NCBI GenBank assembly: GCA_946628745.1
Contig: CAMOXA010000005.1
Coordinates: 1-19,995, forward strand
Source of the DNA: an uncultured Verrucomicrobiota bacterium
Lineage (GTDB): Bacteria; Verrucomicrobiota; Kiritimatiellia; RFP12; UBA1067
Length of the DNA: 19,995 bases
Direction of reading: 5' to 3'
This document shows positions 6,896-14,829 of this stretch, piece by piece. Both the position numbers and the translations under genes were made by a program. The notes beneath the pieces are model-generated. The model saw only the letters and a list, made by a program, of their open reading frames with translations. It was not told the DNA's origin and did no database searches. Each line of letters begins with the position of its first letter. Position 1 is the first letter of the stretch.

Positions 6896-8173
6896 ATGAA
6901 ACTAGATACACTATGCGTACAGGGCGGTTGGACGCCCAAATGCGGCGAACCACGCCAGCTGCCCATCGTTTCGTCCACTACTTTCAAGTACGACACCACC
7001 CAGCACATGGCCGATTTGTTCGACCTGAAAGCCGCCGGATATTTCTATACGCGTCTGGCGAACCCGACGAACGATCAGGTCGCCAAAAAGATCGCCGCGC
7101 TGGAAGGCGGCGTCGCGGCGATTCTGACGAGCTCCGGGCAGGCGGCGTCCACGTTCTGCATCCTCAATCTTTGCTCTGCCGGCGACCATGTCGTTTCGTC
7201 GGCCCAGATATATGGCGGCACCTTCAATCTTTTCGCCGTCTCTCTCAAGAAGCTGGGGATTGAATTCACCTTCGTGGATCCCGACGCCGGCGAGAAGGAG
7301 ATTCAGGCGGCCTTCAGGCCCAACACAAAGTGCGTCTTCGGCGAAACTGTGGCGAATCCTTCGGGCTGCGTCCTCGACATCGCCAAGTTCGCCAAGGTCG
7401 CCCATCGCAACGGCGTGCCGCTCATAGTCGACAACACCTTCCCGACGCCGATCCTGTGCCGGCCCATCGAACACGGCGCCGACATCGTCATGCACTCCAC
7501 GACGAAATACATGGACGGACACTCCTCGCAAGTCGGCGGTTGCATCGTCGACTCCGGCAACTTCGACTGGACGAAACATGCCGACAAGTTCCCCGGCCTG
7601 GTCGAGCCCGATCCTTCTTATCACGGACTCAGCTACACCAAGGCCTTCGGCAAACTGGCTTTTATAACAAAGTGCACTGCCCATCTTATGCGCGATTTCG
7701 GGTCGATACCGTCCCCGTTCAACGCATTTCTTCTCAACCTCGGGCTGGAAAGCTTGCACTTGAGAATCCGCCGCCATGCCGAAAGTGCGCTCAAGATCGC
7801 CAAGTGGCTCAGGACTCAAAAGAAGGTGGCATGGGTGAATTTCGCGGGCTTGCCCGACTCAAAGTACCACAAGCTCGTCCGCAGGCAGTTCGACGGCAAG
7901 TCGCCGTGCGGCGTCATGACGTTCGGCATAAAGGGCGGCCGGGCGGCCTCCATCAAGTTCATGGATTCGCTCAAGCTTATCGGTATCGTGACGCATGTCG
8001 CGGACGCGTGGAGCTGCGTGCTGCATCCCGCTTCGCACACCCACCGGCAGCTCACCGACCGTCAGCTCGAAGAGGCCGGAATACCTCCGGATCTGATACG
8101 TTTCTCGGTCGGGCTTGAAGACCCGGACGATCTGATAGCAGACATTGATCAAGCACTTAAGAAAGTAAAGTAA
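6896..8173 (+). CDS. metY: O-acetylhomoserine sulfhydrylase (thiol-lyase), PLP enzyme
   Basis: 425 residues, the usual length for the Cys/Met-metabolism PLP family. These enzymes make homocysteine from O-acetylhomoserine and sulfide in the cytoplasm, the direct-sulfhydrylation route to methionine. Visible features: YTRLANPTND (51-60, phosphate and substrate contacts), SSGQAA (79-84), ANPSG (153-157), Asp179 in VDNTF (pyridine nitrogen contact), Lys204 in HSTTKYMDGHS (Schiff-base lysine), and HVADAWSCVLHPASHTHRQL near the C-terminus. The overall pattern with a FKYDTTQ segment after the N-terminal QGGWTPK fits MetY better than cystathionine gamma-synthase. It has its own promoter and starts almost at the predicted 5' end. 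The next gene begins 30 nt after its stop with its own ribosome site, so metY probably heads a five-gene transcript of otherwise envelope and folate genes. Confidence 0.93.
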   Translation: MKLDTLCVQGGWTPKCGEPRQLPIVSSTTFKYDTTQHMADLFDLKAAGYFYTRLANPTNDQVAKKIAALEGGVAAILTSSGQAASTFCILNLCSAGDHVVSSAQIYGGTFNLFAVSLKKLGIEFTFVDPDAGEKEIQAAFRPNTKCVFGETVANPSGCVLDIAKFAKVAHRNGVPLIVDNTFPTPILCRPIEHGADIVMHSTTKYMDGHSSQVGGCIVDSGNFDWTKHADKFPGLVEPDPSYHGLSYTKAFGKLAFITKCTAHLMRDFGSIPSPFNAFLLNLGLESLHLRIRRHAESALKIAKWLRTQKKVAWVNFAGLPDSKYHKLVRRQFDGKSPCGVMTFGIKGGRAASIKFMDSLKLIGIVTHVADAWSCVLHPASHTHRQLTDRQLEEAGIPPDLIRFSVGLEDPDDLIADIDQALKKVK

Positions 8174-8203
8174 GGCGCAATCGCACCGGAAGGGTTCCCC
8201 ATC

Positions 8204-11200
8204 ATGCCACCTCGCAACAATATTTTCTCGCGCGGGAAGGACTGGACCATAGCAGCAGCCGTCGGGTTGCTGGCCGTCGTTTCGTTCGTGCCGTCTGCGG
8301 CCGACTACACATATCCCGGCGAGACGGCCAGGATAGTGAGCGGCTGGCTGGGACTCGGCGTAATGCCCTACAACGAGTTCCCGCTGATGGCGCTTTTTGC
8401 GCGGCCGCTCGGCTGCAGCAATGCACTCGCCGTGATTTCGGGCGCTGTCGCCGCCATTGCATTGTTTCATCTCCTGTCGGTTTTCCTGTACGGGAGAATC
8501 GGCGGCGAGTATTCACGGCAGGACGCCTACGCCTTGAGCAGAATCGGCGGCTTTACCGCGGCGGCAGTATTCCTTTTCTCGCCGGCTGTCATAAACTCCG
8601 GCACCCATCTGGAGCCGAGGCTTTTCGACGCGGCGTGGGCGCTTTGCGCGTTCGCTCTTGCAATTCCTTTCACGAGGCTTCCCCGAAAGGCGGCATGGCT
8701 CTTGCCGATTGCGATGGGCGCAATGGTTGGAATGGGCGTTGCGGATACGGTGGAGTTCCTGTTTCTTCTGCCTCTTTACATTTGCGTCGCGTGGCGCGTT
8801 TCGAAGAGGCGCGGCGGCAAAGGTTACGGCTCCGCAGCACTGTTCCTTGCGGCTTTCTTCTCGCTTGTCTTTTTCTGGTCGCTTGGCGCGGTCGGCGACT
8901 TCGGCGAGTATTGGACGGCGCAGAAGGCGTTGACGCGCGTCTGGAACCACGCGAAGGGCTCCTTGCTGGTCGTCCTGTTCACGATCGGCCCGTTCATTGT
9001 GTCGCTGTTTTCGAGCGCGAAAGCGTTTCGTCTGGAGAACGGACGCGTGAACTGGATATTCCACGCGCTCGTGACCGTGTTGTCGATACTGTCGATAGCG
9101 ACTTCGATGTCGGCTTCGTCGATTCTCATGCCTACCGGCATCCCGCCGGTTCTCGCCTGCGCCGCGGCAGCATTCACCGCCGGGTACGTCCTCGCCTTCT
9201 GGATGGGGCAGATACGCGCCGCGATACGCCTCAACGAATCCGTCAAGTCAAGCGCGGCGATCAAAGCCATCGCCGCCAAGCAGCGTCTTGCGGGGCTCGT
9301 GGGCGGCGGCGTCTTCGCCGCGGTAATCGTCGTCTCGTCTCTCATAAACCGCTTCGCCGTCGCCGACGCCGATTGCGGCAGGTTCGCGGACGAGATAGCC
9401 GACATGATAGTCGACGAGATGGGCGATCGCACATGGCTTGTCACGGACGGCGTCCTGGACGATCACATCCTCATTGCGGCGAAGCGCGCCGGCAAGGACA
9501 TCCACCTCGTCAGTCTCACCCGCGAGAAGGACGCCGGCTACATCGACTCTCTCGCCTCGGCGGTCGAGTCCGCCGGACTCGGAGGGACTAAGTGCATGGA
9601 GCTTGTCGATATTCTCCGCAGGCACCGCGGACTCGACAAGATGCGCCTTGTGCCGTTCATACAAAAGTGGTTTTCGTCCGATCCGGACATTGCGAAGAAG
9701 GTTGCCGTCTTCGGCGCGCCCGACCTTTGGTTCTACGCCAATACCGAGCCAGTTCCCGAACTGCTGTTCTACGGCGGCGATGCCGCGAAAACAGCGGACT
9801 GGTCCAAATGGAAGGAGCTTTCGGCCATACTGCACGCGCCGAAAGGCTGGGGCAGCTACAGCCTCTACGCGCTTGACGAGACCGGCGCCCAGCCGGCCAT
9901 GATAGATGCGCTCGACCGCCGCCGCCTCAATCTCAGGAGACATGCGGGCTTCATGGCGACCAATCGCGGTTACATGTACCACGAGCGGGCGCGAAAGCTT
10001 CAGGACGAGAATGCCGGCAAAGAGGAATACGAACCGCTGTACGACAAGGCGTTCGAAATGTACGAACTCGTGCTGAACGAGATCGACCCGGACAACGTCT
10101 GCGCCTTGATCAACGAATTCGAACTGGCAAGCGCCGGATATCCCAAGGCCAGGGCCAAGTTGAAGAGTTTGAATGCGGCTCTGGCCAAGATCAAGGAGAA
10201 CGAGCGCCGCCGCTACACGCCGGACGAACTGAGCCTTCTGTACGGCTATATCTGCAACCCCGAGCTCATGTTCAAGAGAGGTCTTTCGCTGCTGCTCAAG
10301 GCCGGCCGCCCGGGCGACGGCATGAACAACCTGAGGCGCGCTCTCGAATTTGTCGCGGCCGAGGACAGGGCCGCCATCGAGCTGAGGGTTCTCGCGGCAT
10401 TCCACGCCCAGGGCGGCGTGAAAGACAAGGCCAAGGCCAGGTCGATATACGACCAGGCGCTGCGCACCGACGCGACGAACCGCGAGGCTCTCGCCGGACT
10501 CGCCAGACTCGAGATGATGGAAGGCAACAACGCCAAGGCCATTGAATATCTCGAGCGCGCCACCGAAGGCGGCGGGAATGATCCCGCCAACCTTCTCAAT
10601 CGCGCGACGCTTAGCCTGCTCAAGTCTCAATACCCGGAGGCCAAGGCGCTGCTCAGACAGATTACGGACGCCGACCCTTCGAACATCGGCGCATGGACGC
10701 TTCTCGCCTCGACCGTGTTCCGCCAGATCGACGATCTCGGCGATGTCGGGGACAACGCCGAACTGCAGAAGGCCAAGCGCGCTCTCGAGGAGGAGATTGA
10801 AAACGAGATTCTTCCCGCGATGGAGCGCCAGTCGGCGGGACAGGCGGACTACCGCGTACAGTCCGCAAAAGCCTATGCGCTTATGCGCAAAGGCGGCGAG
10901 GAAAACATCCGCAGCGCCAGAGACGCGTTCGCTACGGCCGCGTCGATACGCCCTGACATCGCCGCGACAAGCGACATCATCATCGGCCTCGATATTCAGT
11001 TGAACGACCATGAAGACGCCGAACGCCGCGCCATAGAGAAGCTCGACTCCAACGAAGAGGATCCGATGGCCAACTATGTGATGGGTTCGATAGCCCTCGG
11101 CCGGAACGATCTCGCCGCCGCCGAAAAACATCTGCGGCTCGCGGTGCGCGGACCAAGGCCCAACGTATTGGCACTGAACGATCTCGCCGAACTCCTGCGC

Positions 11201-11542
11201 AGAACGAAGAACTACGATGAGGCCGAGAAGTTCGCGAGAACCGCCACCGAAGTCGCGCCTAAACTCTATGTCGTCTGGGAAACTCTCGGTTCGATCCTCA
11301 TGGACGCAGGCAAGTCTTTCGACGAAGCCGAGGCCTGCGTACAGAAGGCGTGCGACCTCTCGAAGGATGCCGACGGCAAAATGGCCGACATCCGCATGCT
11401 CATTTCGCTGGCCCGCGTCCAAATCAAGCGCGGCGAACTGTTGAAAGGCAAGATGACCCTTCGTTCGGTCAGCGGACGCCTCGGTGAACTCACCGAATTC
11501 GAGAAGAAAGAGTTCGAGGAACTCCGCAAGAGTGTTAGGTAG
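8204..11542 (+). CDS. GT-C-like multi-pass membrane protein with C-terminal TPR domain
   Basis: 1112 residues; a purine-rich GGAAGGG lies about 10 nt before the ATG. Residues 1-385 contain roughly ten hydrophobic segments (for example 13-32, 73-95, 113-135, 163-195, 208-228, 252-270, 284-303, 313-335, 363-383). The first external loop has acidic residues (ADYTYPGE, 33-40) followed by a PYNEFPL segment, which resembles the DUF2723/TMEM260-like GT-C fold, where an acidic loop-1 residue helps catalysis from a polyprenyl-phosphate sugar. Residues about 386-580 form a soluble extracytoplasmic domain, and about 580-1112 are TPR-type helical repeats (for example AIEYLERA near residue 770). I infer an envelope protein or glycan glycosyltransferase with a protein-binding TPR arm; a non-enzymatic TPR membrane protein is the alternative. 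It lies between metY and the WP-repeat gene, which overlaps its last codons, and a polyprenyl-phosphate sugar enzyme is encoded two genes on. Confidence 0.7.
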   Translation: MPPRNNIFSRGKDWTIAAAVGLLAVVSFVPSAADYTYPGETARIVSGWLGLGVMPYNEFPLMALFARPLGCSNALAVISGAVAAIALFHLLSVFLYGRIGGEYSRQDAYALSRIGGFTAAAVFLFSPAVINSGTHLEPRLFDAAWALCAFALAIPFTRLPRKAAWLLPIAMGAMVGMGVADTVEFLFLLPLYICVAWRVSKRRGGKGYGSAALFLAAFFSLVFFWSLGAVGDFGEYWTAQKALTRVWNHAKGSLLVVLFTIGPFIVSLFSSAKAFRLENGRVNWIFHALVTVLSILSIATSMSASSILMPTGIPPVLACAAAAFTAGYVLAFWMGQIRAAIRLNESVKSSAAIKAIAAKQRLAGLVGGGVFAAVIVVSSLINRFAVADADCGRFADEIADMIVDEMGDRTWLVTDGVLDDHILIAAKRAGKDIHLVSLTREKDAGYIDSLASAVESAGLGGTKCMELVDILRRHRGLDKMRLVPFIQKWFSSDPDIAKKVAVFGAPDLWFYANTEPVPELLFYGGDAAKTADWSKWKELSAILHAPKGWGSYSLYALDETGAQPAMIDALDRRRLNLRRHAGFMATNRGYMYHERARKLQDENAGKEEYEPLYDKAFEMYELVLNEIDPDNVCALINEFELASAGYPKARAKLKSLNAALAKIKENERRRYTPDELSLLYGYICNPELMFKRGLSLLLKAGRPGDGMNNLRRALEFVAAEDRAAIELRVLAAFHAQGGVKDKAKARSIYDQALRTDATNREALAGLARLEMMEGNNAKAIEYLERATEGGGNDPANLLNRATLSLLKSQYPEAKALLRQITDADPSNIGAWTLLASTVFRQIDDLGDVGDNAELQKAKRALEEEIENEILPAMERQSAGQADYRVQSAKAYALMRKGGEENIRSARDAFATAASIRPDIAATSDIIIGLDIQLNDHEDAERRAIEKLDSNEEDPMANYVMGSIALGRNDLAAAEKHLRLAVRGPRPNVLALNDLAELLRRTKNYDEAEKFARTATEVAPKLYVVWETLGSILMDAGKSFDEAEACVQKACDLSKDADGKMADIRMLISLARVQIKRGELLKGKMTLRSVSGRLGELTEFEKKEFEELRKSVR

Positions 11543-12644
11543 CCTTCTAGCGTCGCTGGCGTTTCAGGTCGGTCCGTTCTACCAGCAGAAGCCCGACTAT
11601 TGGGCGTTCCGCCCGCTCGTCTCGCAGGAGGCCGGCGTTACGGATGTCGCGTGGCCGGTCTTCACATGCCACCGCGACTGGTGGAGGTTTTGCTACATCG
11701 TCAACTGGCAGGACCATCCCGAAGATGCCGGATACCAGTTCTCGATCGCGCCCCTGTGGTTCAACGGGAGAGACGCGGACGGCTCGGGCTACGCCGGCTT
11801 GTTCCCGATAGCGGGCTGTCACCCGCATATCGCCATGCTGTACGACGTCAAGTTCGCCCTCTGGCCGCTGTGGATGCGCTACAGCATGCCCCGCGGGCGG
11901 GAGTGGCTTACTACGGACAGCGTGCTGTTCCCGTTCTTCAGCTACAGATCGGACGGGGCGTGGAGCTTCTGGCCGGTGTACGGCGTCAACTATCAGCGCG
12001 AGAGCGATCATCGCTATGCCTTGTGGCCGATCGCCACCTGGGCCGCATACAGAGAAGATCGCGATACGGCCGGAGAAGGGTGGTCTTGGATGTTCTGGCC
12101 ATTGTACGGACAGGTCCGCCGCAGCCGCGAAAGCCAGGACATGTTTCTGCCTCCGTTCTTCTCGTATGCCAGATCCTGGTCGCGCCGAAACGGGGAAGCC
12201 GCGCCCGGCGAAAGAGATGCCGACTCTGTCAGAGTGCGCGCGCCATGGCCGTTCTTTGAATACGAGTCCACCCCGTCCCGCCGCCGTGTCAGCGTGTGGC
12301 CTTTCTACGAACATGTCGCAGACCTCGATTATTCGGCAGGCCGCGAAACGGCTGCCGTCACCAGGTTCGGGTGGAAACTCGTGGAGATATACGATGACGA
12401 GACGAGGGTCTTCCCGTTCTGGGCTTCCGGCCGCGGACACTTCAGGCTCTGGCCTTTCTGCGAGAGCGAAGAGGAAGGCGATGTGACGCGTTCGCGCGTT
12501 CTTGCGCTCTTTCCGATAAGATGGGTGCCGGCCGTCGACAGGAACTGGTCCAAATACTGGACGTTCTACGAGAGTGAGTCGTGCCCGCTCTATGTCGACC
12601 ATTCGCTGCTTTGGGGCATAATCAGATGGAGGACTTTGAAGTGA
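11532..12644 (+). CDS. Unrecognised WP/FP-motif repeat protein
   Basis: 370 residues from a GTG at 11532, in another frame from the upstream gene and overlapping its last 11 nt. GAGGA (11516-11520) lies 11 nt before this GTG. A GTG at 11484 would add a basic 16-residue segment and make the N-terminus look more like a signal peptide, so the start is uncertain. I do not recognise the family. It is built of short strand-like units centred on aromatic-proline pairs: WP at 41, 111, 147, 165, 189, 239, 256 and 307, and FP at 91, 133, 294 and 327, typically in the form ALWPLW, SFWPVYG, MFWPLYG or SVWPFYE, with charged linkers between. Trp and Tyr content is very high. This suggests a beta-rich repeat fold (propeller, solenoid or barrel) at the envelope. 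It is coupled to the GT-C/TPR gene before it and to the UbiA-family gene after it (GTGA overlap), which suggests a shared pathway. Confidence 0.8.
   Translation: MLGSLLASLAFQVGPFYQQKPDYWAFRPLVSQEAGVTDVAWPVFTCHRDWWRFCYIVNWQDHPEDAGYQFSIAPLWFNGRDADGSGYAGLFPIAGCHPHIAMLYDVKFALWPLWMRYSMPRGREWLTTDSVLFPFFSYRSDGAWSFWPVYGVNYQRESDHRYALWPIATWAAYREDRDTAGEGWSWMFWPLYGQVRRSRESQDMFLPPFFSYARSWSRRNGEAAPGERDADSVRVRAPWPFFEYESTPSRRRVSVWPFYEHVADLDYSAGRETAAVTRFGWKLVEIYDDETRVFPFWASGRGHFRLWPFCESEEEGDVTRSRVLALFPIRWVPAVDRNWSKYWTFYESESCPLYVDHSLLWGIIRWRTLK
12628..12633 (+). promoter_or_regulatory. Shine-Dalgarno that fixes the UbiA-family start
   Basis: GGAGGA sits 7 nt before the GTG at 12641, the best ribosome binding site in the window. 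It overlaps the in-frame ATG at 12626, so it argues for the downstream GTG rather than that ATG. Confidence 0.75.
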
Positions 12645-13606
12645 TTCGCGCGAGAGCCGCGACATGGTTGCGCGCATTGCGTGTGAATCAGTGGACGAAG
12701 AATGCGCTTGTTTTCATGGCGTGGTGCTTCGCGTTCGCCGACGACTCTCAGGCCGCTATGGCCCGCGGATGGCATCCGTTCTTCCTCGTCGCAGCCATGG
12801 CCGGTTCTTTCTGTCTGCTTTCCAGCGCGTTCTATCTGCTCAACGACGTGTCGGACTGTGACGCGGACCGGCGCCATCCCGTAAAGTGCCGCCGTCCTGT
12901 CGCCGCAGGTTTGATATCGAAGGAAGATGCGGTGCGCGCCGCTCTTGCTCTCTTCGCCTGCGCGATGGCATATCCGTCATATCTCGTTTTCAGGCACCCA
13001 GACAGGACATGGGGCTTCGCTGTGATTCTGCTATATGTCGTCATCCAGTCGCTGTATTCCGGCGTGCTCAAGCGAATCCCGTACGTAGATGTCGCTGTAA
13101 TCGCCATCGGATTCGTCCTTCGTGCAGTGGCCGGGGCCGCCGCGACTGCGGTGAGAATTTCGCCCTGGCTCCTCGCCTGTTCGTTCGTCCTCTCGCTTTT
13201 CCTCGCGCTTTGCAAGCGGCGCCACGAGATGGCGGTCGCCGCCGATTCGCGCACCGCGCTCAAGCACTACAACCCCCTCGCGCTGAACATCCTGATCTTC
13301 ATTTCGGCGGTGGCGACATTCTGCGTGTACGCATGCTATACGCTCGCGCCGGATACTGTCGCGCGCTTCCACACGAGGGCTCTTTCGCTCACGGCTGGAT
13401 TCGTCGGTCTTGGCGTCGCTAGGTATCTTGTTCTGGTTTACAGCAAAGCCGACGTGGGACGGCCCGAGAAGATACTGCTTTCGGACAGGCGTATGTGGTT
13501 GATCCTCTTGGGCTACGTAGCGGCGGCCGTCTTTGCGGCGTATCTCGGCAGAACCGGCGGTGCGTCGGCGTTTACGGAGACGTTTCGGCAACATGGAGTT
13601 TCTTGA
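12641..13606 (+). CDS. UbiA-family decaprenyl-phosphate phosphoribosyltransferase-like enzyme
   Basis: 321 residues from the GTG at 12641, which overlaps the upstream stop (GTGA). It is an integral membrane protein of the UbiA superfamily. The first Asp-rich motif is NDVSDCDADRRHP (68-80) followed by a KCRRPVAAG segment, and the second region is YSGVLKRIPYVD (139-150). The N-terminal LRVNQWTKNALVF, the NDVxDxxADRxHPxK pattern, and a C-terminal RPEKILLSDR segment all parallel Mycobacterium tuberculosis Rv3806c, which transfers phosphoribose from PRPP to decaprenyl phosphate. The expected product is a polyprenyl-phosphoryl phosphoribose, precursor of a lipid-linked ribose or arabinose donor. 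Partner enzymes of the mycobacterial route (a phosphatase and the DprE1/DprE2 epimerase) are not in this window. An aromatic prenyltransferase is less likely given the Rv3806c-type motifs. It sits between the WP-repeat gene and folC, which overlaps its end by 14 nt. Confidence 0.85.
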   Translation: MIRARAATWLRALRVNQWTKNALVFMAWCFAFADDSQAAMARGWHPFFLVAAMAGSFCLLSSAFYLLNDVSDCDADRRHPVKCRRPVAAGLISKEDAVRAALALFACAMAYPSYLVFRHPDRTWGFAVILLYVVIQSLYSGVLKRIPYVDVAVIAIGFVLRAVAGAAATAVRISPWLLACSFVLSLFLALCKRRHEMAVAADSRTALKHYNPLALNILIFISAVATFCVYACYTLAPDTVARFHTRALSLTAGFVGLGVARYLVLVYSKADVGRPEKILLSDRRMWLILLGYVAAAVFAAYLGRTGGASAFTETFRQHGVS

Positions 13607-14825
13607 AGAACTTGCATCGCGCCGGCGATTCGGCATGAAGCCGGGCCTCGAGACGATCCGCGCCGTCTGCCGCGCCCTCGGCGACCCGCAGGACGGCATC
13701 AAGACGATACATGTCGCCGGCACAAACGGGAAGGGGTGCGTCTGCGCGGTTCTCGACGCCGCGCTTCGCGCCGCCGGCATGCGAACGGGACGCTATACGT
13801 CGCCTCATCTTGTCAAGCTCAACGAACGGTTTTTCCTGGACGGGGCGCCGGTCCGTGACGAGCTGCTGCAGAAATATGCCGCTCGCGTGCAGCATCTTCT
13901 CGCCGATCGCGCCGGCCGTCCCGAATTCGCCGAGGTCACGTACTTCGAAGCTCTGACTGCGGTGGCGTTTCTTCTCTATGGAGACGTCAAGCCTGATTTT
14001 ACAATCCTCGAGACGGGTCTCGGCGGACGGCTCGACGCCACAAACATCTGTTCGCCGGCCGTCTCGGTCATAACGCGTATCGGTCTGGACCATTGTGATT
14101 GGCTCGGGGGCACGATCGGCGCAATCGCGGCGGAAAAAGCCGGCATAATCAAGCCGGGCGTTCCTGTCGTGCTCGGACGCAACACGCCCGAAGCAATCGC
14201 CGTCGTCAAGAGAAGGGCCGAAGAAACAGGCGCGCCTTTCCATTACGCGCCCGATGTGTTCGACGAGTCGCAGGTGCCGCGTGATTTCTCGCTGGACGGC
14301 AGCTTCAATCGCGAAAACGCGGCGACTGCCGCCGCCGCTCTTGCAGTGCTGAAACTGCCTGTTGCCGGATTCGGCAATGTCGTCTGGCCGGGCCGGTTCC
14401 AGCGCGTCGGGCGTTTCATAGTCGACGGCGCGCACAATCCGCCCGCGGCGCGGGCGCTTGCCGCGGCACTCGACCCTTCGGCGTCGTATACTCTCGTCGC
14501 CGGATTCTGCTCTGACAAGGATGTCGATGAAACGCTTCGCATCTTGCGTCCGCATGTATCCCGCGCAATCGCCGTAAAGACATGCAATCCGCGTTCGCTG
14601 TCTCCCGGGGAGCTTTCGCGCAAGATGGCCGCGGCGGGGATCGCGTCGCGGCCGTGCGGGTCGTTGCGCGAAGCGCTTCAAAGCATGGAGCCTTGGCAAG
14701 GCCCCGGACCTGATGCGCTTGTGTGCGGTTCGCTGTTTCTCGCCGGCGAGGCTCTCGCGGAACTTGGCGCGTATCCGTGGCAGACTGGCGCGTTCGATCC
14801 AGCCGAGGCGCTGCGCCCGGCGTGA
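13593..14825 (+). CDS. folC: Folylpolyglutamate/dihydrofolate synthase
   Basis: 410 residues from the ATG at 13593, overlapping the end of the UbiA-family gene by 14 nt; GGAG lies about 13 nt upstream. It is a Mur-ligase-type ATP-dependent enzyme that adds glutamate to (dihydro)folate in the cytoplasm. Visible motifs: P-loop VAGTNGKG (41-48), SPHLVKLNERF (70-80), ETGLGGRLDATN, VITRIGLDH, AAEKAGIIKPGVPVV, and DGAHNPPAA in the C-terminal lobe. The length is normal for FolC. Whether it acts only on folates or also on dihydropteroate cannot be decided from sequence alone. It is the last gene of the metY-led run; its stop lies 4 nt from the stop of the convergent nadA, and no terminator hairpin is visible between them. 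Confidence 0.93.
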   Translation: MEFLEELASRRRFGMKPGLETIRAVCRALGDPQDGIKTIHVAGTNGKGCVCAVLDAALRAAGMRTGRYTSPHLVKLNERFFLDGAPVRDELLQKYAARVQHLLADRAGRPEFAEVTYFEALTAVAFLLYGDVKPDFTILETGLGGRLDATNICSPAVSVITRIGLDHCDWLGGTIGAIAAEKAGIIKPGVPVVLGRNTPEAIAVVKRRAEETGAPFHYAPDVFDESQVPRDFSLDGSFNRENAATAAAALAVLKLPVAGFGNVVWPGRFQRVGRFIVDGAHNPPAARALAAALDPSASYTLVAGFCSDKDVDETLRILRPHVSRAIAVKTCNPRSLSPGELSRKMAAAGIASRPCGSLREALQSMEPWQGPGPDALVCGSLFLAGEALAELGAYPWQTGAFDPAEALRPA

Positions 14826-14829
14826 GCGG

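Noticed and set aside
9248..11422. A 724-codon open frame on the - strand within the GT-C/TPR gene
   Set aside because: The + strand frame has membrane segments and TPR motifs, whereas the - strand translation shows no recognisable fold or start signal.
11547..12677. A 376-codon open frame on the - strand opposite the WP-repeat gene
   Set aside because: The regular WP/FP repeats and the coupled starts favour the + strand frame; the - strand product is low-complexity and basic.
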